From Castellaniella sp. MT123 (lineage in GTDB: Bacteria > Pseudomonadota > Gammaproteobacteria > Burkholderiales > Burkholderiaceae_B): a stretch of DNA of 64,000 bases. Positions 27,021 through 36,545 of the stretch are shown one piece after another. The notes below the pieces were generated by a model. That model worked only from the letters and a program-made list of their open reading frames with translations, searched no databases and was not told the origin of the DNA. The DNA lies in NCBI RefSeq assembly GCF_039614765.1, contig NZ_CP154879.1, positions 1 to 64,000 on the forward strand, given 5' to 3'. The first letter of the stretch is position 1, and each line of letters opens with the position of its first letter. The position numbers and the translations under genes are program-made.

Positions 27021-29459
27021 ATGATGCATCTCGCTGAATACCGCAAGCGTCCCGCACTGCTGGCCGACTGGCTGCCTTGGGCCGGGTTGGTCGCGCCGGG
27101 TATCGTGCTCAACAAAGATGGCTCGTTCCAGCGCACGGCGCGCTTTCGTGGGCCGGACCTGGACAGCGCCACGCAGGGCGAACTGATCGCCACGTCGGCG
27201 CGGCTGAACAACGCGCTGCGTCGGCTGGGATCGGGCTGGGCCTTGTTCGTCGAAGCCGAGCGGCGTGCGGCCGCCGACTATCCACATTCGGCGTTTCCCG
27301 AGCCACTGTCCTGGCTGGTGGACGAGGAACGCCGGGCCTCGTTCGAGGAAGACCACAGCCACTTCGAGAGCGGCTACCACCTGACGCTGGCGTACCTGCC
27401 CGCCGAGGAATCCCGCGCTCGCGCGGCCAAGCTGCTGTACGAGAACACGCCGCAGGGCGGCGTGGACTGGCGCGAACGGCTGGAGTCGTTTGTCTCGGAG
27501 ACAGAACGTTTCTTTGACCTGCTCGATGGCGTCATGCCGGAGATAGCCTGGCTGGACGACAGCCAGACCTTGACCTACCTGCATGCGACCGTCTCGACCC
27601 GGCGTTACCGGGTGGCTGTGCCAGAGCATCCGTTCTACCTTGATGCCTTGCTGGCCGATTCCGCGTTGGTGGGAGGTTTGGCCCCCATGCTGGGTGACCA
27701 GCACTTGCGCGTGGCATCGGTGCGCGGTTTCCCCACCTCGACCTGGCCAGGGCTGCTGGACGACTTGAACCGCATGGGCTTTGCCTACCGATGGTCCACC
27801 CGCTTTCTCTGCATGGACAAGGCCGAGGCAGAAACGGAGTTGGGCCGACTGCGCCGCCAGTGGTTCGCCAAGCGCAAAAACGTCGTGGCGCTGTTGCGCG
27901 AAACCATCTTCCAGCAGGAAAGCCCGCTGGTTGATACCGATGCCTCGAACAAGGCGAACGATGCCGATGCCGCCTTGCAGGAGCTGGGCAGCGATCAAGT
28001 CGCCTTCGGCTATGTGACTGCGACGGTGACGGTACTCGATTCGGATGCCGGCGCGGCCGACGAGAAGCTGCGTAGAGTGGAACGTGTCATCCAGGGCCGT
28101 GGCTTCGTCACGATCCCGGAAACACTCAACGCCGTGGAAGCGTGGCTGTCCTCAATTCCGGGCAATGCTTACGCCAACGTGCGGCAACCCATCATCTCGA
28201 CGCTGAACCTGGCGCACCTGATGCCGGTGTCAGCCGTATGGGCCGGGCCGGAGCGCAATGAGCATCTGGACGGGCCACCATTGATCGTGACGCGCACCGA
28301 CGGCGCCACGCCATTCCGGCTGGTGACGCATATCGGCGACGTGGGCCATACGCTGGTGGTCGGACCAACGGGCATGGGCAAGTCGGTGCTGCTGGCGGCC
28401 TTGGCGATGCAGTTCCGCCGCTATCCCGGTTCGCGCATCTTTGCCTTCGACATGGGGCGCTCCATGCGGGCCACCATTTTGGGCCTGGGCGGTGAGCACT
28501 ACGACCTGGGCACGGATGGAGAAATCGCCTTCCAGCCGCTGGCCCGCATCGACCAGGAGGGTTACCGCACCTGGGCGGCCGAATGGCTGGAAGGTCGGTT
28601 GCTGCATGAAGGCGTGACCGTCGGTCCGGAAGAAAAGGCCGCCATCTGGTCTGCGCTCGGGAGTCTGGCGGGTGCGCCGGTGGAGCAGCGGACCTTGACC
28701 GGACTGTCGGTACTGTTGCAATCCAACGCGCTGCGCCAGGCGCTCGCGCCCTATGTGCTGGGCGGCGCCCACGGCAAGCTGCTGGACGCGGATTCGGATC
28801 GCCTGGGCTCTGGTTCTGTGCAGTGCTTCGAAATGGAAGAACTGATGCACAGCAAGGCCGCTGTGCTGGCCGTGCTGGGCTATTTGTTCGCGCGTTTCGA
28901 CGAACGCTTCGACGGCGCGCCGACCTTGCTGATTCTGGACGAGGCCTGGTTGTTCCTCGACGACCCGGTGTTTGCCGCGCGCATCCGCCAGTGGCTCAAG
29001 ACGCTGCGCAAGAAGAACGTCAGCGTCATCTTCGCCACGCAGTCGCTGGCCGACATCCAGAACTCGTCCATCGCTCCGGCCATCGTGGAGAGCTGCGCCA
29101 GCCGCATCTTCCTGCCGAATCCGCAGGCGACCGAGCCGCAGATTCGCACAATCTACGAAGGCTTCGGTTTGAACCGTCGCCAGATCGAGATCGTGGCCGA
29201 GGCGGTTCCCAAACGCGACTACTACTACCAGTCCCGGCTGGGTAATCGCTTGTTCGACTTGGACCTGGGGCCGATCACGCTGGCCTTTGCCGGCGCCTCG
29301 ACACCGCAGGACCAACGTGACATTGACGCGGTATCCCGCTCCGTGCCGTCTTCCGACTTCGCAGCCGCCTGGCTGCTCCATCGCGGCCTCGACTGGGCCG
29401 CCGACCTTGTTCCGTCCTTTCCGTCCTATTCATCCACCCCAAAGGAGTACCCATCATGA
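27021..29459 (+). CDS. trbE: TrbE (VirB4-type) ATPase
   Basis: An 812-residue VirB4-family ATPase that energises pilus assembly and DNA transfer. Walker A GPTGMGKSVLLAAL lies near residue 450 and Walker B LLILDEAWLFLD near residue 638, followed by the FATQSLADIQNSS motif. The N-terminal half is the VirB4 membrane-associated domain. GAGGAG precedes the start; ATG at 27024 is an alternative. It overlaps trbJ by 4 bases. Confidence 0.95.
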   Translation: MMHLAEYRKRPALLADWLPWAGLVAPGIVLNKDGSFQRTARFRGPDLDSATQGELIATSARLNNALRRLGSGWALFVEAERRAAADYPHSAFPEPLSWLVDEERRASFEEDHSHFESGYHLTLAYLPAEESRARAAKLLYENTPQGGVDWRERLESFVSETERFFDLLDGVMPEIAWLDDSQTLTYLHATVSTRRYRVAVPEHPFYLDALLADSALVGGLAPMLGDQHLRVASVRGFPTSTWPGLLDDLNRMGFAYRWSTRFLCMDKAEAETELGRLRRQWFAKRKNVVALLRETIFQQESPLVDTDASNKANDADAALQELGSDQVAFGYVTATVTVLDSDAGAADEKLRRVERVIQGRGFVTIPETLNAVEAWLSSIPGNAYANVRQPIISTLNLAHLMPVSAVWAGPERNEHLDGPPLIVTRTDGATPFRLVTHIGDVGHTLVVGPTGMGKSVLLAALAMQFRRYPGSRIFAFDMGRSMRATILGLGGEHYDLGTDGEIAFQPLARIDQEGYRTWAAEWLEGRLLHEGVTVGPEEKAAIWSALGSLAGAPVEQRTLTGLSVLLQSNALRQALAPYVLGGAHGKLLDADSDRLGSGSVQCFEMEELMHSKAAVLAVLGYLFARFDERFDGAPTLLILDEAWLFLDDPVFAARIRQWLKTLRKKNVSVIFATQSLADIQNSSIAPAIVESCASRIFLPNPQATEPQIRTIYEGFGLNRRQIEIVAEAVPKRDYYYQSRLGNRLFDLDLGPITLAFAGASTPQDQRDIDAVSRSVPSSDFAAAWLLHRGLDWAADLVPSFPSYSSTPKEYPS

Positions 29460-30184
29460 AAAAGACCATCCTCGCCATTGCCGCCGCAACGCTGGTGACG
29501 CTCGTGCCCGCCGCACACGCGCAGTGGGTTGTGATTGATCCATCCAACCTGGCCCAGAACATCATGACGGCCGCGCGCACGCTGGAGCAGATCAACAACC
29601 AGATCCGGCAGCTCCAGAATCAGGCGCTGTCGCTGATGAACGAGGCGAAGAACCTCACCGGCCTGGACTTCAGCGCGTTGAATGAACTGCGTGCGTCGCT
29701 GTCGGCGACAAATCAGCTCATTCAACAGGCGCAAGGCTTGGCGTTCAACGTGTCGCAGATGGAGACCGAATTCCGGCGGCTTTACCCCGATGCGTATTCC
29801 GCTTCCACCTCGGGAACCCAGATGGCGACCGATGCGCGTTCGCGCTGGCGCAATTCACTCGAAGCTCTGCGCACTGCGACCAAAGTGCAGTCGCAGGCGG
29901 TGCAGAACTTCGCGTCCGATGAGCAGACGCTGACAAACCTGGTGAACCGCAGCCAGTCGGCGGTCGGCGCTTTGCAGGCCACGCAGGCGACCAACCAGTT
30001 ACTGGCCTTGCAGGCGCGGCAATCCATCCAGGCGCAGCAGTTGCAAATCACGCAGGACCGCGCCACCGCGCTGGAGCAGGCCCGCATCGTTGCCGTGCAG
30101 GAGCGGGCCCGCGAAGTGCGGCGGCGTTTTATCGGTGACGGCACGCCGTACAACCCGCAGACCGTTGATTTTTACGGGAATTGA
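29456..30184 (+). CDS. trbJ: TrbJ (VirB5-like) protein
   Basis: A 242-residue periplasmic protein with a Sec signal peptide (KKTILAIAAATLVTLVPAA, cleavage after AHA) and a long helical, coiled-coil-rich body, as in TrbJ/VirB5 pilus-tip components. The C-terminus RRFIGDGTPYN matches a motif also found in the EexN-like lipoprotein of this element. Confidence 0.92.
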   Translation: MKKTILAIAAATLVTLVPAAHAQWVVIDPSNLAQNIMTAARTLEQINNQIRQLQNQALSLMNEAKNLTGLDFSALNELRASLSATNQLIQQAQGLAFNVSQMETEFRRLYPDAYSASTSGTQMATDARSRWRNSLEALRTATKVQSQAVQNFASDEQTLTNLVNRSQSAVGALQATQATNQLLALQARQSIQAQQLQITQDRATALEQARIVAVQERAREVRRRFIGDGTPYNPQTVDFYGN

Positions 30185-30193
30185 GGTGATGCC

Positions 30194-31549
30194 ATGAACG
30201 ACGTTTCCGTCATCGACCATTTCCTCAACGTCTTCTCGCACTACATCGACTCCGGTTTCGGTTTGGTGCGAGGAGAAATTGCTTTCCTGACGACCACGCT
30301 GGTGGTGATCGACATGACGCTGGCCGGGCTGTTCTGGGCCATGAGCCATGCCAGCGGTGGCGGGGACGACATCATTGGCAAGCTCATCAAGAAGGTGCTG
30401 TATGTGGGTACCTTCGCCTACATCATCGGTAACTTCAATCTGTTGGCCGGCATCGTATTCCGGTCCTTTGCCGGTTTGGGATTGGTAGCGTCAGGCTCGA
30501 CGATCACCCAGGCCGAGTTCCTGCAGCCGGGGCGGCTGGCCAAGGTTGGCATTGACGCCGGTGCGCCGATCCTGAAGCAGATCGGCGACATGGCGGGCTT
30601 CCCCGAGGTGTTCGTGAACCTTGACGCGATCGTCGTGCTGTTCCTGGCCTGGCTGGTGCTGATTGTGAGTTTCTTTGTACTCGCGGTACAGCTCTTCGTC
30701 ACCTTGATCGAGTTCAAGCTGACCACGCTTGCAGGCTTCGTGCTGGTGCCGTTTGCATTGTGGAACAAGACTTCGTTCCTCGCTGAAAAGGTGTTGGGTA
30801 ACGTGGTGTCGTCGGGCATCAAAGTGCTGGTGCTGGCTGTGATCGTCGGGATTGGCACGGGCTTGTTTGCCGAATTCCAGGTAACCCCGAATGAACCCTC
30901 CATCGACCACGCACTGACCATCATGCTGGCCGCACTGGCGATGCTGGGCCTGGGTATCTTCGGGCCAGGCATTGCGACGGGGCTGGTGTCCGGGGCACCG
31001 CAATTGGGGGCCGGTGCCGTTGCGGGAACCGCCTTGGGTGCCGCTGGCGCAGCGGTCGCCGTGGGTGCTGCCGCCACCGGTGTCGGTAGCGCCGTTGCTG
31101 CCGGTGCGCGTATGGCACCGGGTGCCGCAAAGATGGCCTCAACCGCCAGCAGCGCGAAATCCGCATTCCAGGCTGGTTCTGACGGTGCTGGCGGCGGACT
31201 CAAGGGCGCGGCGGCAGGCCTGGGCAACGTCGCCAAGACGGGTGCGCAATCGGTGGGGCAAAAGGTCGCCGCTGGAGCCAAGTCCATGAAGGACCGGGCA
31301 GCGGCGGCCATCAAGCCGGAGGCCCCGGCATCCGGGACTGGCGCTGGTGCCGGAGCCGGAGCTGGTTCGACCGCTCAAGGCGACACCGATGCCGCGCCCG
31401 CCGATACCCAGCAACCCGCGTGGGCCAAGCGCCTGCATCGTCGCCAGCAAATCAGCCATGCCGCCTCGACCGTTGCCCACACGCTGCGCGGTGGAGACGG
31501 CGGCGGCTCGGGCAGCAGTCCCAGCCTGCGCGACCCCTCGGATTCATAA
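30194..31549 (+). CDS. trbL: TrbL (VirB6-like) channel protein
   Basis: A 451-residue polytopic membrane protein. The N-terminal about 260 residues contain six to seven membrane helices of the VirB6/TrbL family. The remainder is a low-complexity Ala/Gly-rich tail with charged patches. It would form the inner-membrane channel for DNA passage. Confidence 0.93.
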   Translation: MNDVSVIDHFLNVFSHYIDSGFGLVRGEIAFLTTTLVVIDMTLAGLFWAMSHASGGGDDIIGKLIKKVLYVGTFAYIIGNFNLLAGIVFRSFAGLGLVASGSTITQAEFLQPGRLAKVGIDAGAPILKQIGDMAGFPEVFVNLDAIVVLFLAWLVLIVSFFVLAVQLFVTLIEFKLTTLAGFVLVPFALWNKTSFLAEKVLGNVVSSGIKVLVLAVIVGIGTGLFAEFQVTPNEPSIDHALTIMLAALAMLGLGIFGPGIATGLVSGAPQLGAGAVAGTALGAAGAAVAVGAAATGVGSAVAAGARMAPGAAKMASTASSAKSAFQAGSDGAGGGLKGAAAGLGNVAKTGAQSVGQKVAAGAKSMKDRAAAAIKPEAPASGTGAGAGAGAGSTAQGDTDAAPADTQQPAWAKRLHRRQQISHAASTVAHTLRGGDGGGSGSSPSLRDPSDS

Positions 31550-31561
31550 GGAGAACATCTC

Positions 31562-32266
31562 ATGCGATTCAAACGCCCACTGGTGCGCTATACGGACACG
31601 CCGCAGCCCGCCACCCCGTATCAATCCGCCGAACAGGTCTGGGACGACCGTATCGGTTCGTCCCGCGTACAAGCAAAGAACTGGCGACTGATGGCTTTCG
31701 GTTGTCTGGTGCTGGCCCTGCTGATGGCGGGTGGCCTGGTCTGGCGCTCGGCGCAGTCCATCGTCACACCCTTCGTGGTGGAAGTAGATACCGGCGGGCA
31801 GGTCCGCGCTGTCGGTGAAGCAGCCACACCGTACAAGCCCAATGATGCGCAGACGGCCCACCACCTTGGGCGCTTTGTCACACTGGTGCGCTCGCTGTCC
31901 ATTGACCCCATTGTCGTGCGCCAGAACTGGCTCGATGCCTACGACTACACCACTGACCGCGGCGCGGCGGTGCTCAACGACTACGCGCGGGTGAACGACC
32001 CGTTCGCGCGTGTCGGCAAGGAGTCGGTGACGGTGCAGATCACCAGCATCGTGCGCGCCAGCGATGCGTCGTTCAACGTGCGCTGGACCGAACGGCGCTA
32101 TGTCAACGGCGCAGCCGCTGGACTGGAGCGTTGGACGGCCGTCGTTTCCATCGTCCTGCAAGCGCCGCGCACCGAAGAGAAGCTGCGCCGCAATCCGCTG
32201 GGTATCTACGTCAATGGGTTGTCGTGGAGCCGTGAACTTGATTCTTCCGAAGGAGCCAAACCATGA
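31562..32266 (+). CDS. trbF: TrbF (VirB8-like) protein
   Basis: A 234-residue bitopic protein: a short cytoplasmic tail, one membrane helix (about 45-62, LMAFGCLVLALLMAGGLVW) and a periplasmic VirB8-type domain. It is an assembly factor of the mating channel. Its stop overlaps trbG by 4 bases. Confidence 0.93.
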   Translation: MRFKRPLVRYTDTPQPATPYQSAEQVWDDRIGSSRVQAKNWRLMAFGCLVLALLMAGGLVWRSAQSIVTPFVVEVDTGGQVRAVGEAATPYKPNDAQTAHHLGRFVTLVRSLSIDPIVVRQNWLDAYDYTTDRGAAVLNDYARVNDPFARVGKESVTVQITSIVRASDASFNVRWTERRYVNGAAAGLERWTAVVSIVLQAPRTEEKLRRNPLGIYVNGLSWSRELDSSEGAKP

Positions 32267-33276
32267 AACCGACTTTGCGCATTTACGTATTGCTGTCCCT
32301 TGTGGCGGCCGCATCCATGACCCTCTCGGGCTGCGCCACACAGGGCACGCCACCGCCAGCCATCACGCTGGATGAGGTGGTGCAGGCGCAGCCATTGCCA
32401 GAACCGGCCAAACCAGTGGAAGTGGTAGCTGTCCCGCAGCCGTTACCACTGCCCGAGCAGTTGAAGCCCTTGCCGGGGCATGCCGATGACAAGCCCACGC
32501 CGGAACCCGCCGACGAGAAGCTGCGCGTGTCCCGCGCCAATCAGGAGGCTCGCATTGCACCCACCCGTGAGGGCTACGTCAATGCGATCCAGGTGTGGCC
32601 GTTCACCGATGGTGCGCTCTACCAGGTCTATGCCAGTCCGGGCCGGGTGACGGTGGTTTCGCTCCAACCCGGCGAGGAACTGGTGACAGTTGCAGCCGGT
32701 GATACCGTGCGCTGGATCGTGGGCGACACGTCCAGCGGTACGGGTGCAGACCTGCGCGTGAGTGTGCTGGTCAAGCCTACGCGCAGCGGTCTCAAGACCA
32801 ATCTGGTCGTGACCACCAACCGGCGCACCTATCTGATTGAGTTGACCTCGACCGAGAAGGCTTGGATGGCCTCGGTGTCCTGGGACTACCCGAAAGACCG
32901 CATGCTGGCCTTGCAGCGCCAGTCGCAGGTGGCACAAGTAGCGGCGCCGGCGGATGCAGGCCTATCGCTGGAGAAGATTCGCTTCCGGTATGCGATCAGC
33001 GGCAGCAATCCATCGTGGAAACCGTTGCGTGCCTTCGACGATGGCGAGAAGGTCTATATCCAGTTTCCCGGCGGCATCGCACAAGGCGAGCTGCCGCCGC
33101 TGTTCGTGATCGGCGCGCAAGGTGATGGGCAACTGGTGAACTACCGTTTTCGTTCGCCGTACTACATCGTGGACCGGCTATTCGGCGCGGCCGAACTACG
33201 CCTGGGCGCTGACAAAGGTGACGTGGTGCGGATTGAGCGCACGGATGGGACTGTGAGTGGGATGCGGAGGAACTGA
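32263..33276 (+). CDS. trbG: TrbG (VirB9-like) protein
   Basis: A 337-residue protein with a lipoprotein-like signal (TLSGCAT, Cys25), a proline-rich spacer and a VirB9/CagX-type beta-rich domain from about residue 95 (IQVWPFTDGALYQVY) to the end (RFRSPYYIVDRLF). It forms part of the outer-membrane core complex with TrbI. Confidence 0.93.
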   Translation: MKPTLRIYVLLSLVAAASMTLSGCATQGTPPPAITLDEVVQAQPLPEPAKPVEVVAVPQPLPLPEQLKPLPGHADDKPTPEPADEKLRVSRANQEARIAPTREGYVNAIQVWPFTDGALYQVYASPGRVTVVSLQPGEELVTVAAGDTVRWIVGDTSSGTGADLRVSVLVKPTRSGLKTNLVVTTNRRTYLIELTSTEKAWMASVSWDYPKDRMLALQRQSQVAQVAAPADAGLSLEKIRFRYAISGSNPSWKPLRAFDDGEKVYIQFPGGIAQGELPPLFVIGAQGDGQLVNYRFRSPYYIVDRLFGAAELRLGADKGDVVRIERTDGTVSGMRRN

Positions 33277-33278
33277 CC

Positions 33279-34589
33279 ATGAGCCAAGCGAACGATACCC
33301 CCGACACACCGGTGCCCGACGTGCCGCCCAAGGTGGCCCCGGAAAACGTGACGCTGCGCTCCCAGCCGCGTCCAGTGACGCGCCTGAACCGGCGCATGCT
33401 GGCCGTCCTCGCAGGCGGGCTGGCGACCGCCGTACTCGGTGGCACTATCTGGTCGCTGCAATCAACGCAGCACCGTGGCGCTGGCGACCAGAAGGAGTTG
33501 TACAACGTTGATCGCGTATCGCGCTCGGAAGGGCTTGATCGACTGCCAGCGGATTACTCCAAGCTGCCGCCGACCCTGCCTCCTGCGGTGCCGCAGCTCG
33601 GCGCGCCGCTGCCGGGCGATTTGGGCGGCCCGATCCACAAGGCCGAGCAACAAGCGCAGGGGTATGGCTACCAGCAGCCTGGCCATGACCCGGCCGAGAT
33701 TGAGCGCCTGGCGCGTTTGAAGCAGGCCGAGGAAGCGGCGGCTTCTTCCGTGTTCTTCCGTTCAGGTGCTCAAAAGGTGGCTGCTACCGCGCAGCCGCAG
33801 GCTTTGCCTGTAGCCACAGCGCTGGCCACGAATACCGCCTTTGATCCGATGGCCGCTGGCCCCGCCTCGACAGCAGCACAGCCCGCCGATCCCACGACGG
33901 TACAGAACCGGCAAGACCAGAAAGAGGCGTTTCTGTCCAAAGCCGGTTCTACGGAAACCCGTAATTCCGGGTCTCTGCAAATGCCCACATCGCCATATCA
34001 AGTCATGGCCGGTACGGTGATCGCCGCTGCGCTGGTCACGGGCATCAAATCCGACCTGCCGGGCGATGTCATCGCCACGGTGACGGAGCCGGTCTATGAC
34101 ACGGCCACCGGCAAGTACGTGCTGATCCCGCAGGGCTCGCGCTTGCTGGGCAAGTACAACAGCCAGGTGAGTTATGGGCAGAGCCGCGTGCAGGTGGTGT
34201 GGAATCGGGTGATCCTGCCGGACACGTCTTCGTTCCAGCTCGACAAGCTGGTCGGCACCGATCCGGCGGGCTATGCGGGTCTGGAAGATGGAGTGGACTG
34301 GCACTGGGATCGCGTGTTCGCCGGTGCTGCGCTTACGACCTTATTGGGCATCGGCGCCGAGCTGGCCGCACCGGAGAATCGCAATGGTGGTGACCGCGTG
34401 GTCATCGCCGGGCGCGACAGCTTGAAGGACTCTGTGAACCAGGTCGGCCAGGAGATGACCCGGCGCAACATGAACATGCAGCCGACGCTGACCGAGCGCC
34501 CCGGTCTGCCGGTGCGCGTCATCGTGAATCGGGATCTGGTGCTGCGGCCGTACCAGCCGATGTTTTTTGTGAGGGGGACATCGCGATGA
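33279..34589 (+). CDS. trbI: TrbI (VirB10-like) protein
   Basis: A 436-residue VirB10-family protein with one membrane helix near residue 40-60, a long proline/glutamine-rich periplasmic linker and a C-terminal TrbI domain (MAGTVIAAALVTGIKSDLPG, QGSRLLGKYNSQVSYGQSR). It bridges inner and outer membranes in the mating channel and is the last trb gene here. Its stop overlaps the DUF2274 gene. Confidence 0.94.
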   Translation: MSQANDTPDTPVPDVPPKVAPENVTLRSQPRPVTRLNRRMLAVLAGGLATAVLGGTIWSLQSTQHRGAGDQKELYNVDRVSRSEGLDRLPADYSKLPPTLPPAVPQLGAPLPGDLGGPIHKAEQQAQGYGYQQPGHDPAEIERLARLKQAEEAAASSVFFRSGAQKVAATAQPQALPVATALATNTAFDPMAAGPASTAAQPADPTTVQNRQDQKEAFLSKAGSTETRNSGSLQMPTSPYQVMAGTVIAAALVTGIKSDLPGDVIATVTEPVYDTATGKYVLIPQGSRLLGKYNSQVSYGQSRVQVVWNRVILPDTSSFQLDKLVGTDPAGYAGLEDGVDWHWDRVFAGAALTTLLGIGAELAAPENRNGGDRVVIAGRDSLKDSVNQVGQEMTRRNMNMQPTLTERPGLPVRVIVNRDLVLRPYQPMFFVRGTSR

Positions 34590-34855
34590 GCACGCCGATC
34601 AAGAAGCTGCGGCTTGGGCCACTTCCCAAGACTGAAAGTATCAAGCTGACCTTCGCATGCCCGGCCAGCTTGAAAGCCGACCTCGACCGCTATGCGGCGC
34701 TGCACGCGCAAGCCTACGGCGAATCAGTGGACGCGGTGACGTTGATTCCGCACATGCTGGAGGCGTTCATGGCGGGGGATCGGGGATTCAAGAAACGGGA
34801 AGCATCAAAGCCGGTGTCGCAGAAGCCACCACAGCGAGAAGCAACGCCTCCGTAG
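34586..34855 (+). CDS. DUF2274 domain protein
   Basis: An 89-residue protein of the DUF2274 family, regularly found directly after trbI in Tn4371-like elements. It has a compact basic N-terminal part (KKLRLGPLPKTESIKLTFAC) and a helix (IPHMLEAFMAGDRGFKKRE), suggesting a small DNA-associated protein. Function unknown. Confidence 0.82.
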   Translation: MSTPIKKLRLGPLPKTESIKLTFACPASLKADLDRYAALHAQAYGESVDAVTLIPHMLEAFMAGDRGFKKREASKPVSQKPPQREATPP

Positions 34856-34880
34856 GCGAAGTCACTGCCGAAAGCACTCT

Positions 34881-34910
34881 CGAACGCGCAGCCTCCAGGC
34901 TGCGCGTTCG
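34881..34910 (+). terminator. Perfect 14-bp hairpin after the trb operon
   Basis: CGAACGCGCAGCCT (34881-34894) and AGGCTGCGCGTTCG (34897-34910) are exact reverse complements with a two-base centre, 26 bases after the DUF2274 stop. A weak ATTT follows rather than a long T-run. It most likely terminates the traG-trb transcript and may also block read-through from the chromosome. Confidence 0.75.
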
Positions 34911-35145
34911 CATTTGGGGGATCAGTCTCGTGTACTGGTGGGCATATGATTTCGGAGGAAGCAGTCGAAGCCTCCATCCGTGTTGCCCACTCTGGCACGC
35001 CAAGACCCGCAACCGCAAGGCTCCTATGTGGCCCCCAGCCTACAAACCCACCGTGGGCTAAAGTCGCTCAGAAGCAGTCTAAACTGTTGGTTTATATGGG
35101 TTTTTCGCGCCATGCCCGCCATCAGAAAAGGCTTGACAGCGGACA

Positions 35146-35153
35146 TTTTTTAT
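35146..35153. other. Candidate attachment site (attR) of the Tn4371-type element
   Basis: The octamer TTTTTTAT fits the TTTTT(C/T)AT form that I remember for Tn4371-family att sites. It lies beyond the last transfer gene and before the first chromosomal gene, where the right end is expected. The other end is outside the window, so a direct repeat cannot be confirmed, and an eight-base match can occur by chance. Confidence 0.45.
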
Positions 35154-35261
35154 ACCCGTACCGCGCGTATGGGTGGGTTTTCCCCGTTTGTTTGCCTACG
35201 CTGGTTTCACTATGATGGATTCTGCATAAAGCTAATACATTAGATAGATAAGGGGGCTGCC

Positions 35262-36545
35262 GTGTCGATGCGGATATCTGGAAAGACCAAGGCCGCTGTG
35301 CAGCGGCTCGACGCGCAGGCGCTGCAGGTCACGGCTGGCAATGCCGGCATGATGTCCTCGTTTACCAACGTCGTGACCGCCTCGCGCGAGCAGGCCGGCA
35401 TCCTGTCGGGGCTGCGTGACCGGGTCGATCAGCTGGCCGACAGCATCGATGCGGTGGACCAATCGGCCCAGGTGACCCGCGCCGAGGTCGACACCATGCA
35501 TCAGCTGACGCTCAAAAGCGACGAGCTTCTGCGGGAAACCTCCGGGCGTATCGCATCCCTGGGCCAGTCGGCGCAGGGCCTGAGCGATCGTTTCGGTGAA
35601 GTGGTGCGCCATACCGGCGAGATCGAGGCCATCCTGGGGATGATCCAGGATGTCGCCATGCAGACCAATCTGCTGTCCCTGAATGCCGCCGTCGAGGCCG
35701 CACGGGCTGGCGAGCAGGGCCGGGGGTTCGGGGTGGTCGCCGAGGAAGTGCGCAAGCTGGCCGCACGCACCGACGAGGCCACCGCCCAGATCCGGCGGAT
35801 GATCGCCGGCATCACGGACAGCACGGCGGCCGCCGGTGGTTTTCTGGACACGGTGCTCGACGACATTCAGGTCGGAGTCGAGTCCTCGCGGCAGACCGAG
35901 GCCATGTTGGCCGACATCAGCCGGCATTCGCGCGAAACCCTGGACGCGGCCAGCGGGCTGGCGGCTGCCGCGCAGACGCAGACCGCGCTCAGTCAGGCGA
36001 TGGTCGGAGATGTCGAGCGGCTGTCCGCCGCCGCGGCCGAATCGATCCAATGGGTAGGCACGAGCAATGCGCAGATCCGTGAAATCCAGGGCCTGATCGG
36101 CGAACTCAAGCGTGAAACGTCCGCCTTGCTGCCGGGTCAGCGCGAACTCGACGTGCTGTCGTCTTGCGTCGAGGAAATGCGCGCCTGCAACATCCTGATC
36201 AAGAACGCGGATTCCTACGTGCAGATTCAGGCGGTCGTCACGCGGATCGAACAGATCGATCAACTGATGGACGCCACCTGGTCCCGATTTCACTCACGGG
36301 TCCAGGATGGCGATGGACCCCGGCAGTTCGAGCAGGCCTTGCGGCATTACCGTTCCGTCCGCGGCCGGGTCCTGGCCGTAGCCCGCCAGGAACAATTCGA
36401 CCAGGTCAGGCAGCTGATCTCGGCGCATGGGCGCCCGGCGTATGGTCAGTTGCGCGACGCCCTGAACCGGCTGGACGCGGAAGACCGGCAGCGCCAGACT
36501 ACGCGCTGGCTGCCATGGCGGGCAGCGTCGCCGGCTCAGGCCTGA
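35262..36545 (+). CDS. Soluble methyl-accepting chemotaxis-like protein
   Basis: A 427-residue chemoreceptor-type protein without a membrane helix. Residues about 10-290 form the helical signalling hairpin, with the conserved tip near [40 protein letters not shown] and EEVRKLA. The C-terminal about 120 residues look like a four-helix-bundle sensor domain ([34 protein letters not shown]), an inverted order. It starts at GTG 35262 after AAGGGGG. As the first gene beyond the putative att site, it could be a 5'-truncated receptor, but the ribosome site suggests it is intact. It is convergent with cysG, overlapping by 47 bases. Confidence 0.85.
   Translation: MSMRISGKTKAAVQRLDAQALQVTAGNAGMMSSFTNVVTASREQAGILSGLRDRVDQLADSIDAVDQSAQVTRAEVDTMHQLTLKSDELLRETSGRIASLGQSAQGLSDRFGEVVRHTGEIEAILGMIQDVAMQTNLLSLNAAVEAARAGEQGRGFGVVAEEVRKLAARTDEATAQIRRMIAGITDSTAAAGGFLDTVLDDIQVGVESSRQTEAMLADISRHSRETLDAASGLAAAAQTQTALSQAMVGDVERLSAAAAESIQWVGTSNAQIREIQGLIGELKRETSALLPGQRELDVLSSCVEEMRACNILIKNADSYVQIQAVVTRIEQIDQLMDATWSRFHSRVQDGDGPRQFEQALRHYRSVRGRVLAVARQEQFDQVRQLISAHGRPAYGQLRDALNRLDAEDRQRQTTRWLPWRAASPAQA

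Larger units (their letters stand above)
34856..35261. other. Right end of the mobile element and junction with chromosome
   Basis: This 406-bp stretch has no convincing gene. It contains a perfect hairpin (34881-34910) after the last transfer gene and a candidate att octamer (35146-35153). The DNA beyond looks chromosomal, because the following genes are sulfur and formate metabolism. Confidence 0.6.
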
